Assembly (NCBI GenBank): GCA_030448125.1
Contig: JAUJNO010000004.1
Coordinates: 35,876-99,875, forward strand
From: Rubrobacteraceae bacterium
Lineage (GTDB): Bacteria; Actinomycetota; Rubrobacteria; Rubrobacterales; Rubrobacteraceae
DNA length: 64,000 nucleotides
Direction of reading: 5' to 3'
Shown: positions 26,339 to 35,487 of the stretch, piece by piece
Layout of the letters: each line of letters starts with the position of its first letter
Position numbering within the stretch: the stretch's first letter is position 1
Translations under genes and position numbers: made by a program
The notes under the pieces: model-generated
Seen by the model: the letters and a program-made list of their open reading frames with translations, nothing else
What the model was told of the DNA's origin: nothing
Databases searched by the model: none

Positions 26339-26851
26339 CTATTTTTCCCTCTCTTTGGGGAGCACCTCGTCCGGCAGCGCCCCCTCCGGCGTCCAGCTAG
26401 CGGTCGCCACGCCCAACTCCGCCGAGGTCTCGCCCCGGGCGACGGCCTCGCCGTCCACCAGGATCTCCACCTCCAGGGTCTCCCCACCGGACTCTGTCTT
26501 ACTGAATGAGACGTTCAACCTGCCGTCTTGGCCCTCGACGGCCCCCACCTCGTAGTCCGTGGGCTCGGTCCCCACGGTAGCGTCGTCCACGGCCCGTACC
26601 TCGGTGGCGGTCCCGTAGGTCCCCGAGTAGACGGCGCCGGGCGTGCCCGTCACCCTCACCACCACGCCGTCTTCGGCTGTCTCTTGCGCCGCCGTTTCTT
26701 CCGCGGGCTCCCGCACGGACTCGTTCGCCCCTTGCTCCCCTTCTTGCTCACCTTCGCTCCCGGAACCACCACAGCCCACGAGCGTTCCAAGGACGAGCGC
26801 GAAGACGCACAGGGCCCTGAGTCTAGCCAACGCTTCGCGCCCTACCGGCAT
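26339..26851 (-). CDS. predicted lipoprotein
   Basis: A 170-residue protein with a lipoprotein signal: basic start, hydrophobic 'LCVFALVLGTLVGC' with the lipobox Cys at about residue 26, then a Gly/Glu-rich linker. The mature domain ('VVVRVTGTPGAVYSGTYGTATEVRAVDDATVGTEPTDYEV...LEVEILVDGEAVARGETSAELGVATASW') resembles MmpS-like or beta-sandwich domains of unknown function. It is convergent with the methyltransferase gene. Probably anchored on the outer face of the membrane. Confidence 0.7.
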   Translation of the reverse strand: MPVGREALARLRALCVFALVLGTLVGCGGSGSEGEQEGEQGANESVREPAEETAAQETAEDGVVVRVTGTPGAVYSGTYGTATEVRAVDDATVGTEPTDYEVGAVEGQDGRLNVSFSKTESGGETLEVEILVDGEAVARGETSAELGVATASWTPEGALPDEVLPKEREK

Positions 26852-27653
26852 CTCGCCTCCTTTATCGCTTACCTTCCTTTACGTATTGTCGCTTATTGTA
26901 TTGGGCGAGAAGGGCATGAGCTCGAAGGGACCCGTTCCGGCGCGAACGAGACGGGCGACACGGTATCCCAAGCGTCCAGCGGTACCTGAACCTTTCTCTT
27001 TTTCGCGTTGCGATGTTCTCCGGGCAATAGCCGTTGGTGGACGAGTCGAAAGTCGAGGATCCAGCCCATCCAGCATCCCGACAACGGGGAGCAATGCTTT
27101 GAAAAGCACACCGCGAATACCGTCATAGCGTGAGGGAAGAACCCTCCTTCCAGTATGGAGCGTACAAGCCTGAGTAAGAACCCGAAGGCCGGAAGCTCGT
27201 CCGCCACCGCAACGAAGGGACCGGGAGAAGGTCTCGCCGGCCATCGCGAGCACGCCCGGACCGCCAGGCATCACGAACGCGTTAACTCTTCACGAGGACG
27301 GCCACGGTCCTCGAGGAGGGCTTATCAGGAGTACGAGGACTAGCGTACCTCTCTTGAACCACGGTGATAGTACCGTGGCGGCGTTCTATTATGAATGCGA
27401 AGCCCGAATCGGGGTGTTACGTCGGCCGGTGGCTCATGGGAGTGGACATCTCCATATGCTGACTCCTACCCTAAACTGGCGGTTCACCCCTGAAGACATC
27501 GGAGCTCTTGCGTAGAAGAGTTTCTCTTCCGCAACCCCTGGCGTCTGAGACCTACGTGCGCCCCAACATCTCGCTGGAAATGAGGCGGAAATCGAACGCG
27601 AAGCGGCGCGAAGCTTCTTTCGACGGCGTCGACGCGACGCTATGATATGCTGC
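26852..27653. other. 800-base region without a clear gene
   Basis: Several overlapping open frames on both strands lack recognisable features. The least unlikely is the 62-codon plus-strand frame listed separately. A short hairpin (AGAAGAG...CTCTTC) lies near 27515. No RNA gene recognised. Confidence 0.4.
27155..27343 (+). CDS. possible small basic protein
   Basis: A 62-codon frame rich in Arg, Ser, Gly and His ('KNPKAGSSSATATKGPGEGL', '...RGRPRSSRRAYQEYED'). Its composition and ending look like small actinobacterial hypothetical proteins, but no ribosome-binding site is clear and no family is recognised. It may be spurious. Confidence 0.22.
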   Translation: MERTSLSKNPKAGSSSATATKGPGEGLAGHREHARTARHHERVNSSRGRPRSSRRAYQEYED

Positions 27654-28187
27654 ATGGAACGCGAGGATGACACTTACAACACCGCCGAAGCAAGCCGGAT
27701 ACTTCGCAGAAGCAACCGCCGTATATTGCAGATGCTCGAGGCAGGGGAGTTGGAGGGCGAGAAGGACGAGTCCGGTCGCTGGCGTATCCCTCAGAGGGCT
27801 GTTCACGAGCTGCTTCCGAGCAGGCCGCCCCGAAAAGGGAGCACTAACGGGACGCAGGCGATCCGCCAGGACTTCCTGGAAGTCTCCGAGAGCGCCGTGG
27901 AGATGCAGTTGAGGATGGAGGCGCTCCAGAGGGAGCTCGGGCGCTTAGAGGGCCGCCTCGAGCTCACGGCGGAGGCTGAGAGCACCTTGAGGGAGAGCTT
28001 GGAGCGGGAGCGGGAGCGTGCCGACGCCGAGCGCGAGAGAGCCGAGGCGCTTCAACTCGAAGCCGAGCGGCTCTGGGAGCAGCTCGCGGAGGCTCGCGCC
28101 CCTCGATGGCCTTCCGAAAGCGCCCCCGAAGCGGTCTCGGTGGAGGACCGCCGTTCCTGGTGGCGCCGCTTCTTCGGTTTCCGGTGA
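27654..28187 (+). CDS. excisionase-type helix-turn-helix protein with coiled coil
   Basis: About 177 residues from the ATG at 27654 (another in-frame ATG lies at 27642). The N-terminus 'TYNTAEASRILRRSNRRILQMLEAGELEGEKDESGRWRIPQRAVHEL' is a MerR/excisionase-like winged helix-turn-helix. A long Glu/Arg-rich coiled coil follows (residues about 85-150), ending in 'SWWRRFFGFR', an aromatic-basic tip that could touch the membrane or another protein. It is not beside a recombinase gene, so a role in excision is unlikely. A DNA-binding scaffold or regulator is a reasonable inference. Confidence 0.65.
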   Translation: MEREDDTYNTAEASRILRRSNRRILQMLEAGELEGEKDESGRWRIPQRAVHELLPSRPPRKGSTNGTQAIRQDFLEVSESAVEMQLRMEALQRELGRLEGRLELTAEAESTLRESLERERERADAERERAEALQLEAERLWEQLAEARAPRWPSESAPEAVSVEDRRSWWRRFFGFR

Positions 28188-28601
28188 GGCTTTTAGAAGT
28201 TCCACGTGCGGCACCAGGATATGAATGACCCGGGCGTGTGCTCGAGGCCCAGGGAAAAGTCTACCTTTGTCCGGAGGCTACGACCTTTCTGGGATGGTGT
28301 CGACGCCGCCTGAGCTTCGAGGGAACCGCCCGGATCTAGCCGTCACCGCAACTCCGCACAACCGTAGGTTCCCGTAAACGTCCTCATCGGGGCTGCTCTC
28401 GTTCGGTTCTTCGAGTCCGGGCGTGTTCGCTTTACTGGTCGCGCCGATCCTCCTGCTGCCCCTGCCCGGCTGGATCTCAGGACGTGGCCCAGGGACTCTT
28501 CGCAAGTGTCTCGTTATCGCCGGGCGAAGGAGGTGTACGCTCCTCGGGAGGGGAAGAGATAGAGGTTCTTCATTCTCTCCTCGTCCGCGTCCGAGTAAAG
28601 G

Positions 28602-28646
28602 CCCGGCGGCGCGGAGGGGGGAGATGCGCCGCCGGGTCTTTATTTT
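28602..28646 (+). terminator. intrinsic terminator
   Basis: CCCGGCGGCGC (28602-28612) pairs perfectly with GCGCCGCCGGG (28626-28636) across a 13-base loop and is followed by TCTTTATTTT. No gene lies closely upstream; the nearest stop on this strand is at 28187, so the transcript it ends is unclear and could be untranslated. Confidence 0.75.
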
Positions 28647-28818
28647 ACCTGAATGGAGCGTCCCGCAACGGCTCGGGCGGAGCGCGCTCCCCGGAGACTC
28701 CCCCCCTCCGAGAGTCCCGGCCGGAGCACGCCCCGCTCCACTTCCGCAATTTACACCACGTTTCGATGGATACAACGTTAACCTCACTCACCCTGCATGC
28801 TTGCTCAAGGTTTAACCT

Positions 28819-28968
28819 ATGGTAAAGACTTACCGGGGCTCCGGTACCTGCCGTAACGGCGAGGATCGGTGGCGTGTCGCTATCGACAGGGCACGCTTCT
28901 TCGGCTTCGAGAAAGAAGTTTCGTGCTCGGTTCTGGTTCCCTTCAGTCCGGGTATGTCCGGCGAATAA
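28819..28968 (+). CDS. possible small ORF
   Basis: A 49-codon frame beginning MVKTYRGSGTCRNG, with 'RARFFGFEKEVSCSVLVPF' later. Upstream is AT-richer sequence that could hold a promoter. No family is recognised, and a ribosome-binding site is not evident. Low confidence. Confidence 0.2.
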   Translation: MVKTYRGSGTCRNGEDRWRVAIDRARFFGFEKEVSCSVLVPFSPGMSGE

Positions 28969-29490
28969 GCCGGTTACTGAGGTCCTGAAGGGCTCCTGAG
29001 AGAGCGCGCTTCTTAGAAACCGGAGTGCTCCTCTGGGGGAACATGAGCGAAGAAGCGTCGTAGTGAGGAGGTCTTGAGGAGCACTACGAGGAACTGGAGG
29101 CGACCCGTGAAAGGGGAACTATAATTGATTTCCCGGCCCGGTACGCCGAGTGTGCCGGGCTCGAGGACACATCTCGCGGGCGGTACGCGCCTGCGTCACG
29201 CGACGCTTCGAGCACGCCGGGTGGGTTTGATCCGCTTGCAGCACCTCCTTGATGCGCCAGTCATAAACTCCTTGCGGCAAGCAAGTGGGCAACGTTCCTA
29301 AAGGCGCTGCCGCCGAGGTGCGGGCCGTCCGTCTGGTTCGCGGTCCGACCGGTAAGCTTGCGGAAACGGGACGACCACAACTTTACGAACACGCTGTGGC
29401 CGAGCTTCTCACAAAGCTTCGACAAACCGGATCTTTCGTCTACGGCAGGGCTCGAAGTCGAGCCTGCTACACACCGGCCGGCGGCGAGGA

Positions 29491-30648
29491 TCACGGCAGG
29501 ATGAGGTGCAGATCTCCGAACTCGTGCCAGAGGTAGCCTCCTCTTAAAGCTTCGGTGTAGGCGACTTCGAGGTGCTCTCTACCCGAGAGGATCGGGGGAC
29601 GTTTCGGGGATAGCGCCGCCGGCTCGCGTTCGGCCAGCGCTTCGAGCATTGCAAGGTGGGTCGAGCGCGGCTCGTGCAGGCCGGTTAGCATCGCGTCCAC
29701 CGCCCGGATGCCGCGTTCGGGTGTAATGACGAGGCTCGTCCAGCCCGCGCCGGGGTGCGTGGTGCCGTCCGGGTCGGTGACGGTTTCGAGCGCCCGCACC
29801 ACGGTCGTACCGACCGCCACTACCCGTTTGCCCGCGGTGTGTGCCGCGTTGACCAGGCGGGCGGTCTCGAGCGGGACGCGGTAGAGCTCCTCGTAGGGTG
29901 GCTCACCCTCTTCGAGGCTGGCGACGCCGGTGTGCAGGATAAGGGGCGCTATCTGCACGCCCCTGGCGACGAGGCGCGTTATTAGCTCCGGCGTAAACGC
30001 CCGTCCGGCCGAGGGCATCTCGGCGCTGCCCTTCTCCGTGGTGTAGACGGTCTGGTAGTAGCTCGCGGGCCAGCTCTCCCGGACGTACCCGTAGCGGATC
30101 GGAGATCCATGACGCTCCAGGTACTCGTCCAACGGCCCCGGCAGGTCGAGGGTCGAGACCCACAACCGAGAGCCTTTTCTCCGGGAGGAGCCGGAAGGGT
30201 AAGGGGAATGGAGCGTGGCCTTCGCCCCTCCCGCGAGGCGCAGCATCTCGCCGGCCGTCGCGCTCCGGAAAGGCGCCGTGGCCGTGCCGGCCGGACGACG
30301 GAGCTCCACGACCCAGAGGTCCGCCGGCAGCCTGGTCGAGAGGTGAAGCTCGAGCGCCGCGCCGTCCAGTTCGCGTTCGGCGCTTATCGAGGCGTTCATG
30401 GTGCCGCTGGTATTGATGACCAGCACGTCCCCGGCTTCGAGGAAGTTGCCGAGATCCCGGAACCTGGAATGAACCACGCGGTCGTCGCCCCGGTAAGAGA
30501 CCATCAGGCGTACCTCGTCGCGCTCGAACCCCCGGGCCTCCGGCGGCGCGTCCGCCTCGAGCTCCGGCGGCAGGTCGAAGTTCAACGACGAAAGCTTGTT
30601 AAATGCCTCTCCGGCGTCGCGTTTGGCAAAAAGGGGTAGTACGCTCAT
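29491..30648 (-). CDS. QueA-like S-adenosylmethionine:tRNA ribosyltransferase-isomerase
   Basis: A 385-residue protein with the QueA fold: 'LNFDLPPELEADAPPEARG', 'FLEAGDVLVINTSGTMNA', 'GPLDEYLERHGSPIRYGYV...YYQTVYTTEKGSAEMPSAGRAFTPELITRL' and the GVQIAPLILHTG region. True QueA makes epoxyqueuosine in tRNA, but no other queuosine gene is near. The partner is an SDR one base upstream, a pairing I recall from other Actinobacteria. Residue details (for example NTSGTMNA instead of the usual NxTRV/NDTRV) suggest a divergent subfamily, so substrate may differ. Frame intact. Confidence 0.75.
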   Translation of the reverse strand: MSVLPLFAKRDAGEAFNKLSSLNFDLPPELEADAPPEARGFERDEVRLMVSYRGDDRVVHSRFRDLGNFLEAGDVLVINTSGTMNASISAERELDGAALELHLSTRLPADLWVVELRRPAGTATAPFRSATAGEMLRLAGGAKATLHSPYPSGSSRRKGSRLWVSTLDLPGPLDEYLERHGSPIRYGYVRESWPASYYQTVYTTEKGSAEMPSAGRAFTPELITRLVARGVQIAPLILHTGVASLEEGEPPYEELYRVPLETARLVNAAHTAGKRVVAVGTTVVRALETVTDPDGTTHPGAGWTSLVITPERGIRAVDAMLTGLHEPRSTHLAMLEALAEREPAALSPKRPPILSGREHLEVAYTEALRGGYLWHEFGDLHLILP

Positions 30649-30649
30649 G

Positions 30650-31360
30650 TCATCCTTTGCTAGCCTGGAAGAAGGCGCGGGCTTCGTAACGCCCGCTCGG
30701 CAGGTCGCCGGTCAGCAGTTCCAGCAAACCGGGCACGCTCTCCTCCGGGAGTGGACGGTCGCTGATGTCCTCGCCGGGGAAGGCTTCCTGGTGCATCCGC
30801 GTTTGCATGTCGCCGGGGTCTACCCGGTAGACGCGCAGCGAGGGGTTCTCGGCGGCGAGGATCGCGGAGAGGTGCTCGAGGGCGGCTTTGCTCGAGCCGT
30901 ATCCTCCCCATCCAGGGTAAGGTTCCATACCAGCGTCGCTGGTAATGTTGAGGATATTGGCTCCCGGCTTAAGCTCGTCCCGGACAGCCTGGACGAGTGC
31001 GAGCGGCGAGATCGCGTTTGTGCGGTACACCTCCTCCAGCACGTCGAGCGGGTAGTCGAGCAGGTTGGGTTGCGGGCTCGGCCCGAGGATGCTCGCGTTG
31101 TTTACCAGCGCGTCCAGGCCGCCAACGTCCCGCGCGGCCCCGGCGAGCGCCCGGCGGTGTTCTTTGTCTGTTACGTCGCCGGGGATGGAGATCACGCGCG
31201 TAAGCTCCGCCAGTTCGGCGCGGGCGGCTTCGAGGGCTTCGGCGCCGCGGGCGTCGATGATGAGGGTCCAGCTCTGTTCGGCGAGCTTGCTGGCCAGCGC
31301 GAGGCCGAGGCCTCGGGAGGCACCGGTTATAAGGGCTGTGTGCGGAGAATTTTCGATCAT
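30650..31360 (-). CDS. short-chain dehydrogenase/reductase
   Basis: A 236-residue SDR. Cofactor loop 'ALITGASRGLGLALASKLAE', 'GDVTDKEHRR', 'LDALVNNASILGP', catalytic Ser in 'NILNITSDAGM', Tyr-x3-Lys in 'GGYGSSKAALEHLSAILA', and 'YRVDPGDMQTRMHQEAF'. It is translated just ahead of the QueA-like gene: its stop and the next ATG are separated by one base, so the two are coupled. The conserved partnership suggests both act on one unknown nucleoside or metabolite. Frame intact. Confidence 0.85.
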   Translation of the reverse strand: MIENSPHTALITGASRGLGLALASKLAEQSWTLIIDARGAEALEAARAELAELTRVISIPGDVTDKEHRRALAGAARDVGGLDALVNNASILGPSPQPNLLDYPLDVLEEVYRTNAISPLALVQAVRDELKPGANILNITSDAGMEPYPGWGGYGSSKAALEHLSAILAAENPSLRVYRVDPGDMQTRMHQEAFPGEDISDRPLPEESVPGLLELLTGDLPSGRYEARAFFQASKG

Positions 31361-31388
31361 GGCGTATGCCTCCGATTCAGCTTATTTC

Positions 31389-31418
31389 GTGAGTGAGCCT
31401 GGTTACGGGCTCACTCAC
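31389..31418 (-). terminator. hairpin after the DUF6069-like gene
   Basis: GTGAGTGAGCC (31389-31399) pairs perfectly with GGCTCACTCAC (31408-31418) around an eight-base loop. It sits just past the stop of the minus-strand gene at 31432. There is only a weak T-tract, so termination efficiency is uncertain. Confidence 0.6.
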
Positions 31419-31431
31419 GCTTCGACCGGTA

Positions 31432-31866
31432 CTACTTTGCGCAGGCAAGCGTCGTAAGCATGCCGGCGATGATCACCGCGGCGACCACGTGCATAAGCTC
31501 CAGCGTCAAGATCATCGAGAGCGGCGCACCGGGGATGGTGAGCGGCGTTGCGAACGACAGCACCAGCACCACCGCCGCCACGATGCGGAAGGTCCGGATC
31601 GGCCGGCGCGCCAGCAAAGCGACGATCGTGAAGATTACTGCGGCTCCTGCTGCCCCGATCAAGGAAGAGAAAACGACCGGCGCTAGCGTTATTGGTCCAA
31701 AACCCTGAACGACGAAGTCTTGCGGCATCGTCCCCAGCACGGATGCGAGGAAGTACACTACGGCGTTGACGGCAGCCGCCGAGACCGCGGCTAGCGGTCC
31801 TGCCCACAGCAAACGCTTGAAGGCGACCTGCTCGCCCTGGATGTGACTAATCTGTGCGTCTTCCAT
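31432..31866 (-). CDS. four-helix membrane protein (DUF6069-like)
   Basis: About 144 residues. The start at 31866 is chosen because AGGAGGAAATAC precedes the ATG; the frame is open upstream. Four hydrophobic helices: 'WAGPLAAVSAAAVNAVVYFL', 'ITLAPVVFSSLIGAAGAAVI', 'FRIVAAVVLVLSFATPL' and 'LELMHVVAAVIIAGMLTTLA'. Arrangement and length fit the DUF6069 family of uncharacterised actinobacterial membrane proteins. No function can be assigned. Confidence 0.65.
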   Translation of the reverse strand: MEDAQISHIQGEQVAFKRLLWAGPLAAVSAAAVNAVVYFLASVLGTMPQDFVVQGFGPITLAPVVFSSLIGAAGAAVIFTIVALLARRPIRTFRIVAAVVLVLSFATPLTIPGAPLSMILTLELMHVVAAVIIAGMLTTLACAK

Positions 31867-32017
31867 GTATTTCCTCCTATTGGATTCGTGGGACCGGAGC
31901 GCCCTGCTTTGTCTTGACGTGAATTTAGCCGGCGAGGAGGCGCGCGAAATCGTCAGTAGGACCGGTTTTGGGCCGGTACGCAAGACCAGATTTCGACCTG
32001 TACTTTCGTACGGGGTG

Positions 32018-32665
32018 TTACGGTTGCTCGATGAGACCGCGGCTGATAGCTATCCTGGCGGCCTCGGTGCGGTTGCCGGCGTCGAGTTTAGCGAGGATGG
32101 AACTGACGTGGAACTTGACGGTCCGCTCGCCGATGTACAGGCTATTGGCTATCTCTTTGTTCGGCAGACCTCGGGCGAGTAGCGCGAGCACTTCGAGCTC
32201 CCTGGGAGTCAGGGGATCTGGTTCCGGCGCGTCTCTTTCGTGGCGCATGTGATCCAGCAGCCTGCCGGTCACCACGGGTTGCAGGAGCGAGCCGCCGGAG
32301 TGGATGGTGCGGACGGCGTCGAAGAGCTCGGCCCGGGACGCTCCCTTGAGCAGGTAGCCTCGCGCCCCGGCTCGTAGAGAGCCCAGGATGCGCTCGTCGG
32401 TGTCGTAGGCGGTGAAGACGATGGTCCGCGCTCCGGAGCCGTTCTCCCGCAGCTTCTCCAGGGCGGCCACGCCGTCCATCCCCGGCATCTCCAAATCCAG
32501 CAGGATCACGTCCGGCAGGAGCGTCTGTGCCAACCGCGCGACCTCCGTCCCATCCGCCGCCTCGCCTACCACGTCGAAGTCCGGCTGGGTGCCCAGGACG
32601 GCCACGAGACCCTCGCGCAACATCGGGTGATCGTCGGCTACGAGGATCCGGATCTTCGCCTCCAC
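32018..32665 (-). CDS. NarL/FixJ-family response regulator
   Basis: 215 residues from the GTG at 32665, right after the kinase stop. The receiver has the acidic pair in 'ILVADDHPMLREGL', acceptor Asp57 in 'PDVILLDLEMPGMDG', Thr in 'IVFTAYD' and Lys in 'GYLLKGASRAEL'. The LuxR output domain is 'PLTPRELEVLALLARGLPNKEIANSLYIGERTVKFHVSSILAKL'. All signalling residues are present, in contrast with the degenerate regulator at 24651. It pairs with the HisKA_3 kinase upstream. Targets unknown; the neighbouring divergent CPBP gene is a candidate. Confidence 0.93.
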   Translation of the reverse strand: MEAKIRILVADDHPMLREGLVAVLGTQPDFDVVGEAADGTEVARLAQTLLPDVILLDLEMPGMDGVAALEKLRENGSGARTIVFTAYDTDERILGSLRAGARGYLLKGASRAELFDAVRTIHSGGSLLQPVVTGRLLDHMRHERDAPEPDPLTPRELEVLALLARGLPNKEIANSLYIGERTVKFHVSSILAKLDAGNRTEAARIAISRGLIEQP

Positions 32666-32667
32666 CT

Positions 32668-33849
32668 CTAGAGCTTCTCCAGCGGAACCGTAGCATCGAC
32701 CCGGGTGCCCGTTCCGGGGCTGCTGCGTACGTCGAGGCTGCCACCGAGCATCCTCGTCCGCTCGTTCATCCCGACGAGCCCGTGGCGCTCCCCGGGCGCG
32801 CCGGAGGCGTCGAAGCCCCGGCCGTCGTCTTCGACGACGAGCCTGACCTGCTCGGGGGTGGCGACGAGCCGGACGTTTACGCGCCCGGCCCCGGCGTGCC
32901 GGGCGACGTTGGCGAGGGCTTCCTGGCAGATGCGGTACAGGGCTACCTCGACGCGCGGCGGGAGCGGACGGGCGCCGTTCACGGCCGCGTAGCGCGCGCC
33001 GACGCCCGTCTCCGCCTCCCATCTCTCCACGAGGACCTTTAGCGCCCCGGAGAGCGAGCGGCCTTCGAGCGGGGTGGCGCGGAGGTCCAGGACGGAGCGC
33101 CGGGCCTCTTCGAGATTGGACTGGGTGAGGGAGAGGGCGCGGCGCAGCGGTTCCCGGGACCGTTCGGGCGGCGAGCCGGCTTCGAGCAGGGCGTCGGCGG
33201 ATTCTAGCTGGAGAGTGGTGGCGGTGAGGCCCTGGGCCAGGGTGTCGTGGATCTCGCGTGCCAGCCGGTTTCGTTCTTCGACCGCGCCGAGCCGGGTGCT
33301 CCGGGCGTAGAGCCGGGCCCGCTCGACGGCGATGCTCAGGAGGTCGCCGACGGTGTAGAGCAGTTGCAGGTCCTCGGGTGAGAGGCTACGCCAGTCCGGG
33401 CTCGCGACGTTCATCACGCCGAGCTTCTCGTCCTGGGCGTAGAGCGGGATGCTGGCATGGTAGCGGAGGCCGCCGGTGCCGTCCACGAGGCCCCGCAGAC
33501 GGCTGCAGGTGAGCACGTTGACGTTGGCCGCGCCTTCGAGGTCGCCCTTTTTGTAGGTGTCGAGGCAGTAGCAATAGCCGGAGCCGTCCATGCGGCGAGG
33601 CTCGTTCGCCAGGGCGGGCGGCAGGTTCCGGGAGGCGGCCAAGTAGGGCTCCGAAGAGGTTTCTTCGATAAGCCAGATCCAACCAGTCCTCAAACCCAAG
33701 AGCTCGGCGACCTGCGAGAGGGTGAACTCCAAAGCCTCGCCCAGGTCCACCGAACGGTTTAGCTCCCGGGCGATCGCGTTGAGCACCGAGAGCTCGTGGT
33801 TGAGCCGCCGCAGGTCTCCGGACTCTCCGATTTTCGATGACTCGGACAT
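32668..33849 (-). CDS. GAF-domain sensor histidine kinase (HisKA_3/NarL-type)
   Basis: A 393-residue cytosolic kinase without membrane helices. Residues about 15-185 form a GAF sensor domain. His201 sits in 'LAREIHDTLAQGLTA' (HisKA_3 box), and the ATPase domain shows 'ALYRICQEALANVARHA', 'VEDDGRGFD' and 'HGLVGMNERTRMLGG'. The GAF domain holds several cysteines (YCYC, LTCSRLRG), which could bind a redox cofactor or metal. The C-terminus joins directly to the response regulator gene. Overall like NreB/DevS-type oxygen or redox sensors, but the ligand is an inference. Confidence 0.9.
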   Translation of the reverse strand: MSESSKIGESGDLRRLNHELSVLNAIARELNRSVDLGEALEFTLSQVAELLGLRTGWIWLIEETSSEPYLAASRNLPPALANEPRRMDGSGYCYCLDTYKKGDLEGAANVNVLTCSRLRGLVDGTGGLRYHASIPLYAQDEKLGVMNVASPDWRSLSPEDLQLLYTVGDLLSIAVERARLYARSTRLGAVEERNRLAREIHDTLAQGLTATTLQLESADALLEAGSPPERSREPLRRALSLTQSNLEEARRSVLDLRATPLEGRSLSGALKVLVERWEAETGVGARYAAVNGARPLPPRVEVALYRICQEALANVARHAGAGRVNVRLVATPEQVRLVVEDDGRGFDASGAPGERHGLVGMNERTRMLGGSLDVRSSPGTGTRVDATVPLEKL

Positions 33850-34034
33850 CGCGCCGCTTTTTCTGTTCGCTTTACTGCTCGAAAAGAGTGTAGCAGCGCA
33901 AAATCACGGAGACGACGGCGTCGCGGAACCTGGCGCCCGACGCATGCTTGGAGAAGGCGCTCGGGTCGTTCCACGTCTTCTGTATTAAATCGACGTAAAA
34001 TGTACGTTAAATACGTGTAAACTCGAACCTGCTT

Positions 34035-34891
34035 ATGGCAGTGAAGACAGAAACGGGCAGCCGGGTAGCGCGACTGGCGTGGGTCTACAAGAGGCGTCCT
34101 TTTCTCACCTTTTATTTGTTGACGTTGGCGATATCGTGGTCGTTCTGGATTCCGGCTGCCGTCTCTTACCAGGCGCTAGTTCCGTTCTGGCCTTCTACCT
34201 TGTTTCTGATCGCCGGCGCTTTCGGGCCGAGCCTCTCGGCGATAGTGCTGACGGCCATGGACGGCGGGAGGACCGCCGTCCGGGGGTTGTTCGGGGGGCT
34301 GCTGAAGTGGCGTGTCGGCGTTCGGTGGTACCTGGTGGCCTTACTCTCGCCCGCCGCGTTGTGCTTCTCCGCCATCGCCCTGCACGTCCTGTTTGGCGGC
34401 GCGGCTCCGCGGTTGTACAGTCCCGTTCCCTGGTACCTGCTACCCGCTTATTTCCTGCTCGTCTTGCTCTTCGTTGGCCCGATGACGGAGGAGATCGGCT
34501 GGCGGTGGTACGCCCTGCCGAGGCTCCAGGCCGGGAGGAGTGCCCTGTTGGCTAGCTTGATCCTCGGCTCGTCGTGGGCTCTGTGGCACCTGCCGCTCGC
34601 CTGGACCGGAGAGACGAGCTGGCCTGGGCTGCCCTTCCCCCTCTTCGCGCTTGCGATCATCGCCCTGGCGATACTGTTTACCTGGGCCTACAACGGCACG
34701 GGGGAAGCATGTCGATTGTGCTGCTGTTCCACGCCGCGATCAACTTCACCCTGACCCTGGTGCCCGTCCAACCGACGGACACGATGCCTCTTAGACTCTG
34801 CCTGATCGGCGTGGGATTGCTATGGGCAGTAGCGATCGTCGTGGTGGTCGTCGAGGGACCGGCTCGCCTCACCCGAAAGCCTCCTCCCTGA
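34035..34891 (+). pseudogene. CPBP intramembrane metalloprotease, one frameshift
   Basis: The first 225 codons give a CPBP (CAAX-protease-like) membrane protein. Catalytic motif 1 is 'GPMTEEIGWRWYALPRLQ' (EExxxR), motif 2 'SSWALWHLPL' (FxxxH type), with several TM helices. At about 34702 'ACGGGGGAAGC' breaks the frame. One extra G would read N-G-T-G-G-S-M-S-I-V-L-L-F-H-A-A-I-N-F, the expected motif 3 HxxxN, and continue to 34891. The G-run contraction makes a sequence error plausible. Function of such proteases in bacteria is mostly unknown (bacteriocin immunity, prenyl processing). Confidence 0.83.
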
Positions 34892-35058
34892 CACCGGCCG
34901 GAGGTCGCGTCGGCGGCTCCCCCACTTTAGAGAATGCGGAGAACCGATAGAGAGAAGGTACGATGCGGACCACTCCGCAAGACCTCGCCGCAACAAATCA
35001 TACGGCCGGTGGAGCGCGAAGACCGGGATAAAGCGGTGAAGTTACGTGCGACCTTTTT

Positions 35059-35487
35059 TTGCATCGCAGGGCTACAACCGTCCGTGGAATACCCGCGATA
35101 ATCCTTCTAGTGAGCATAATTGCCCTTACTTATCTCCTGGGCGGCTCGCTCGAGCCCGAGGAAGCGGAGAGAAGGGTACGCGAGTACCTCCTGCGGGAGG
35201 TAACCTACCAACAACTGGCAGAGCTCGAAAGCAGCGGCGCGGATACCCCCTACGAAAGAATGGCCTTGCGCTGGAAGGAGCAGATCGACCGGGTAAACAA
35301 TATGGAATTCGTCTCGGTCGAGGTAAAGCGAGCCGTCCTCGTACCGCCGTTCAGGAGGCGAACGAACTTCGCGGTGAGGGTGGTCGTCCGCGAAGAGAAA
35401 CAGCCAGACCAGACCCGTTACTTCTGGTTCAACGGCGCAAGCAGCGTAAGAGAGAGTCCGAAACTGGGAGGGTACCCCCCGATCTAA
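35059..35487 (+). CDS. hypothetical single-pass membrane protein
   Basis: A 142-residue protein from a TTG start. After a short basic N-terminus comes one helix, 'GIPAIILLVSIIALTYLLGG', then an extracytoplasmic domain: a helical part ('PEEAERRVREYLLREVTYQQLAELE') and a beta-rich part ('FVSVEVKRAVLVPPFRRRTNFAVRVVVRE...TRYFWF'). No family recognised. The frame is intact; an overlapping alternative frame is less plausible. Confidence 0.5.
   Translation: MHRRATTVRGIPAIILLVSIIALTYLLGGSLEPEEAERRVREYLLREVTYQQLAELESSGADTPYERMALRWKEQIDRVNNMEFVSVEVKRAVLVPPFRRRTNFAVRVVVREEKQPDQTRYFWFNGASSVRESPKLGGYPPI

Larger units (their letters stand above)
28188..29490. other. 1.3-kb region without a clear gene
   Basis: No protein family is recognised in any frame. 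A strong intrinsic terminator stands at 28602-28646 and a 49-codon frame at 28819. GC content falls in the 28740-28990 part. The segment from 29000 to 29470 shows fragments such as 'LEEHYEELEATRERG' that may be gene debris. Confidence 0.45.

Noticed and set aside
26879..27274. Possible transposase remnant on the minus strand
   Set aside because: Short segments looked suggestive, but no catalytic motif, inverted repeats or target duplication could be found.
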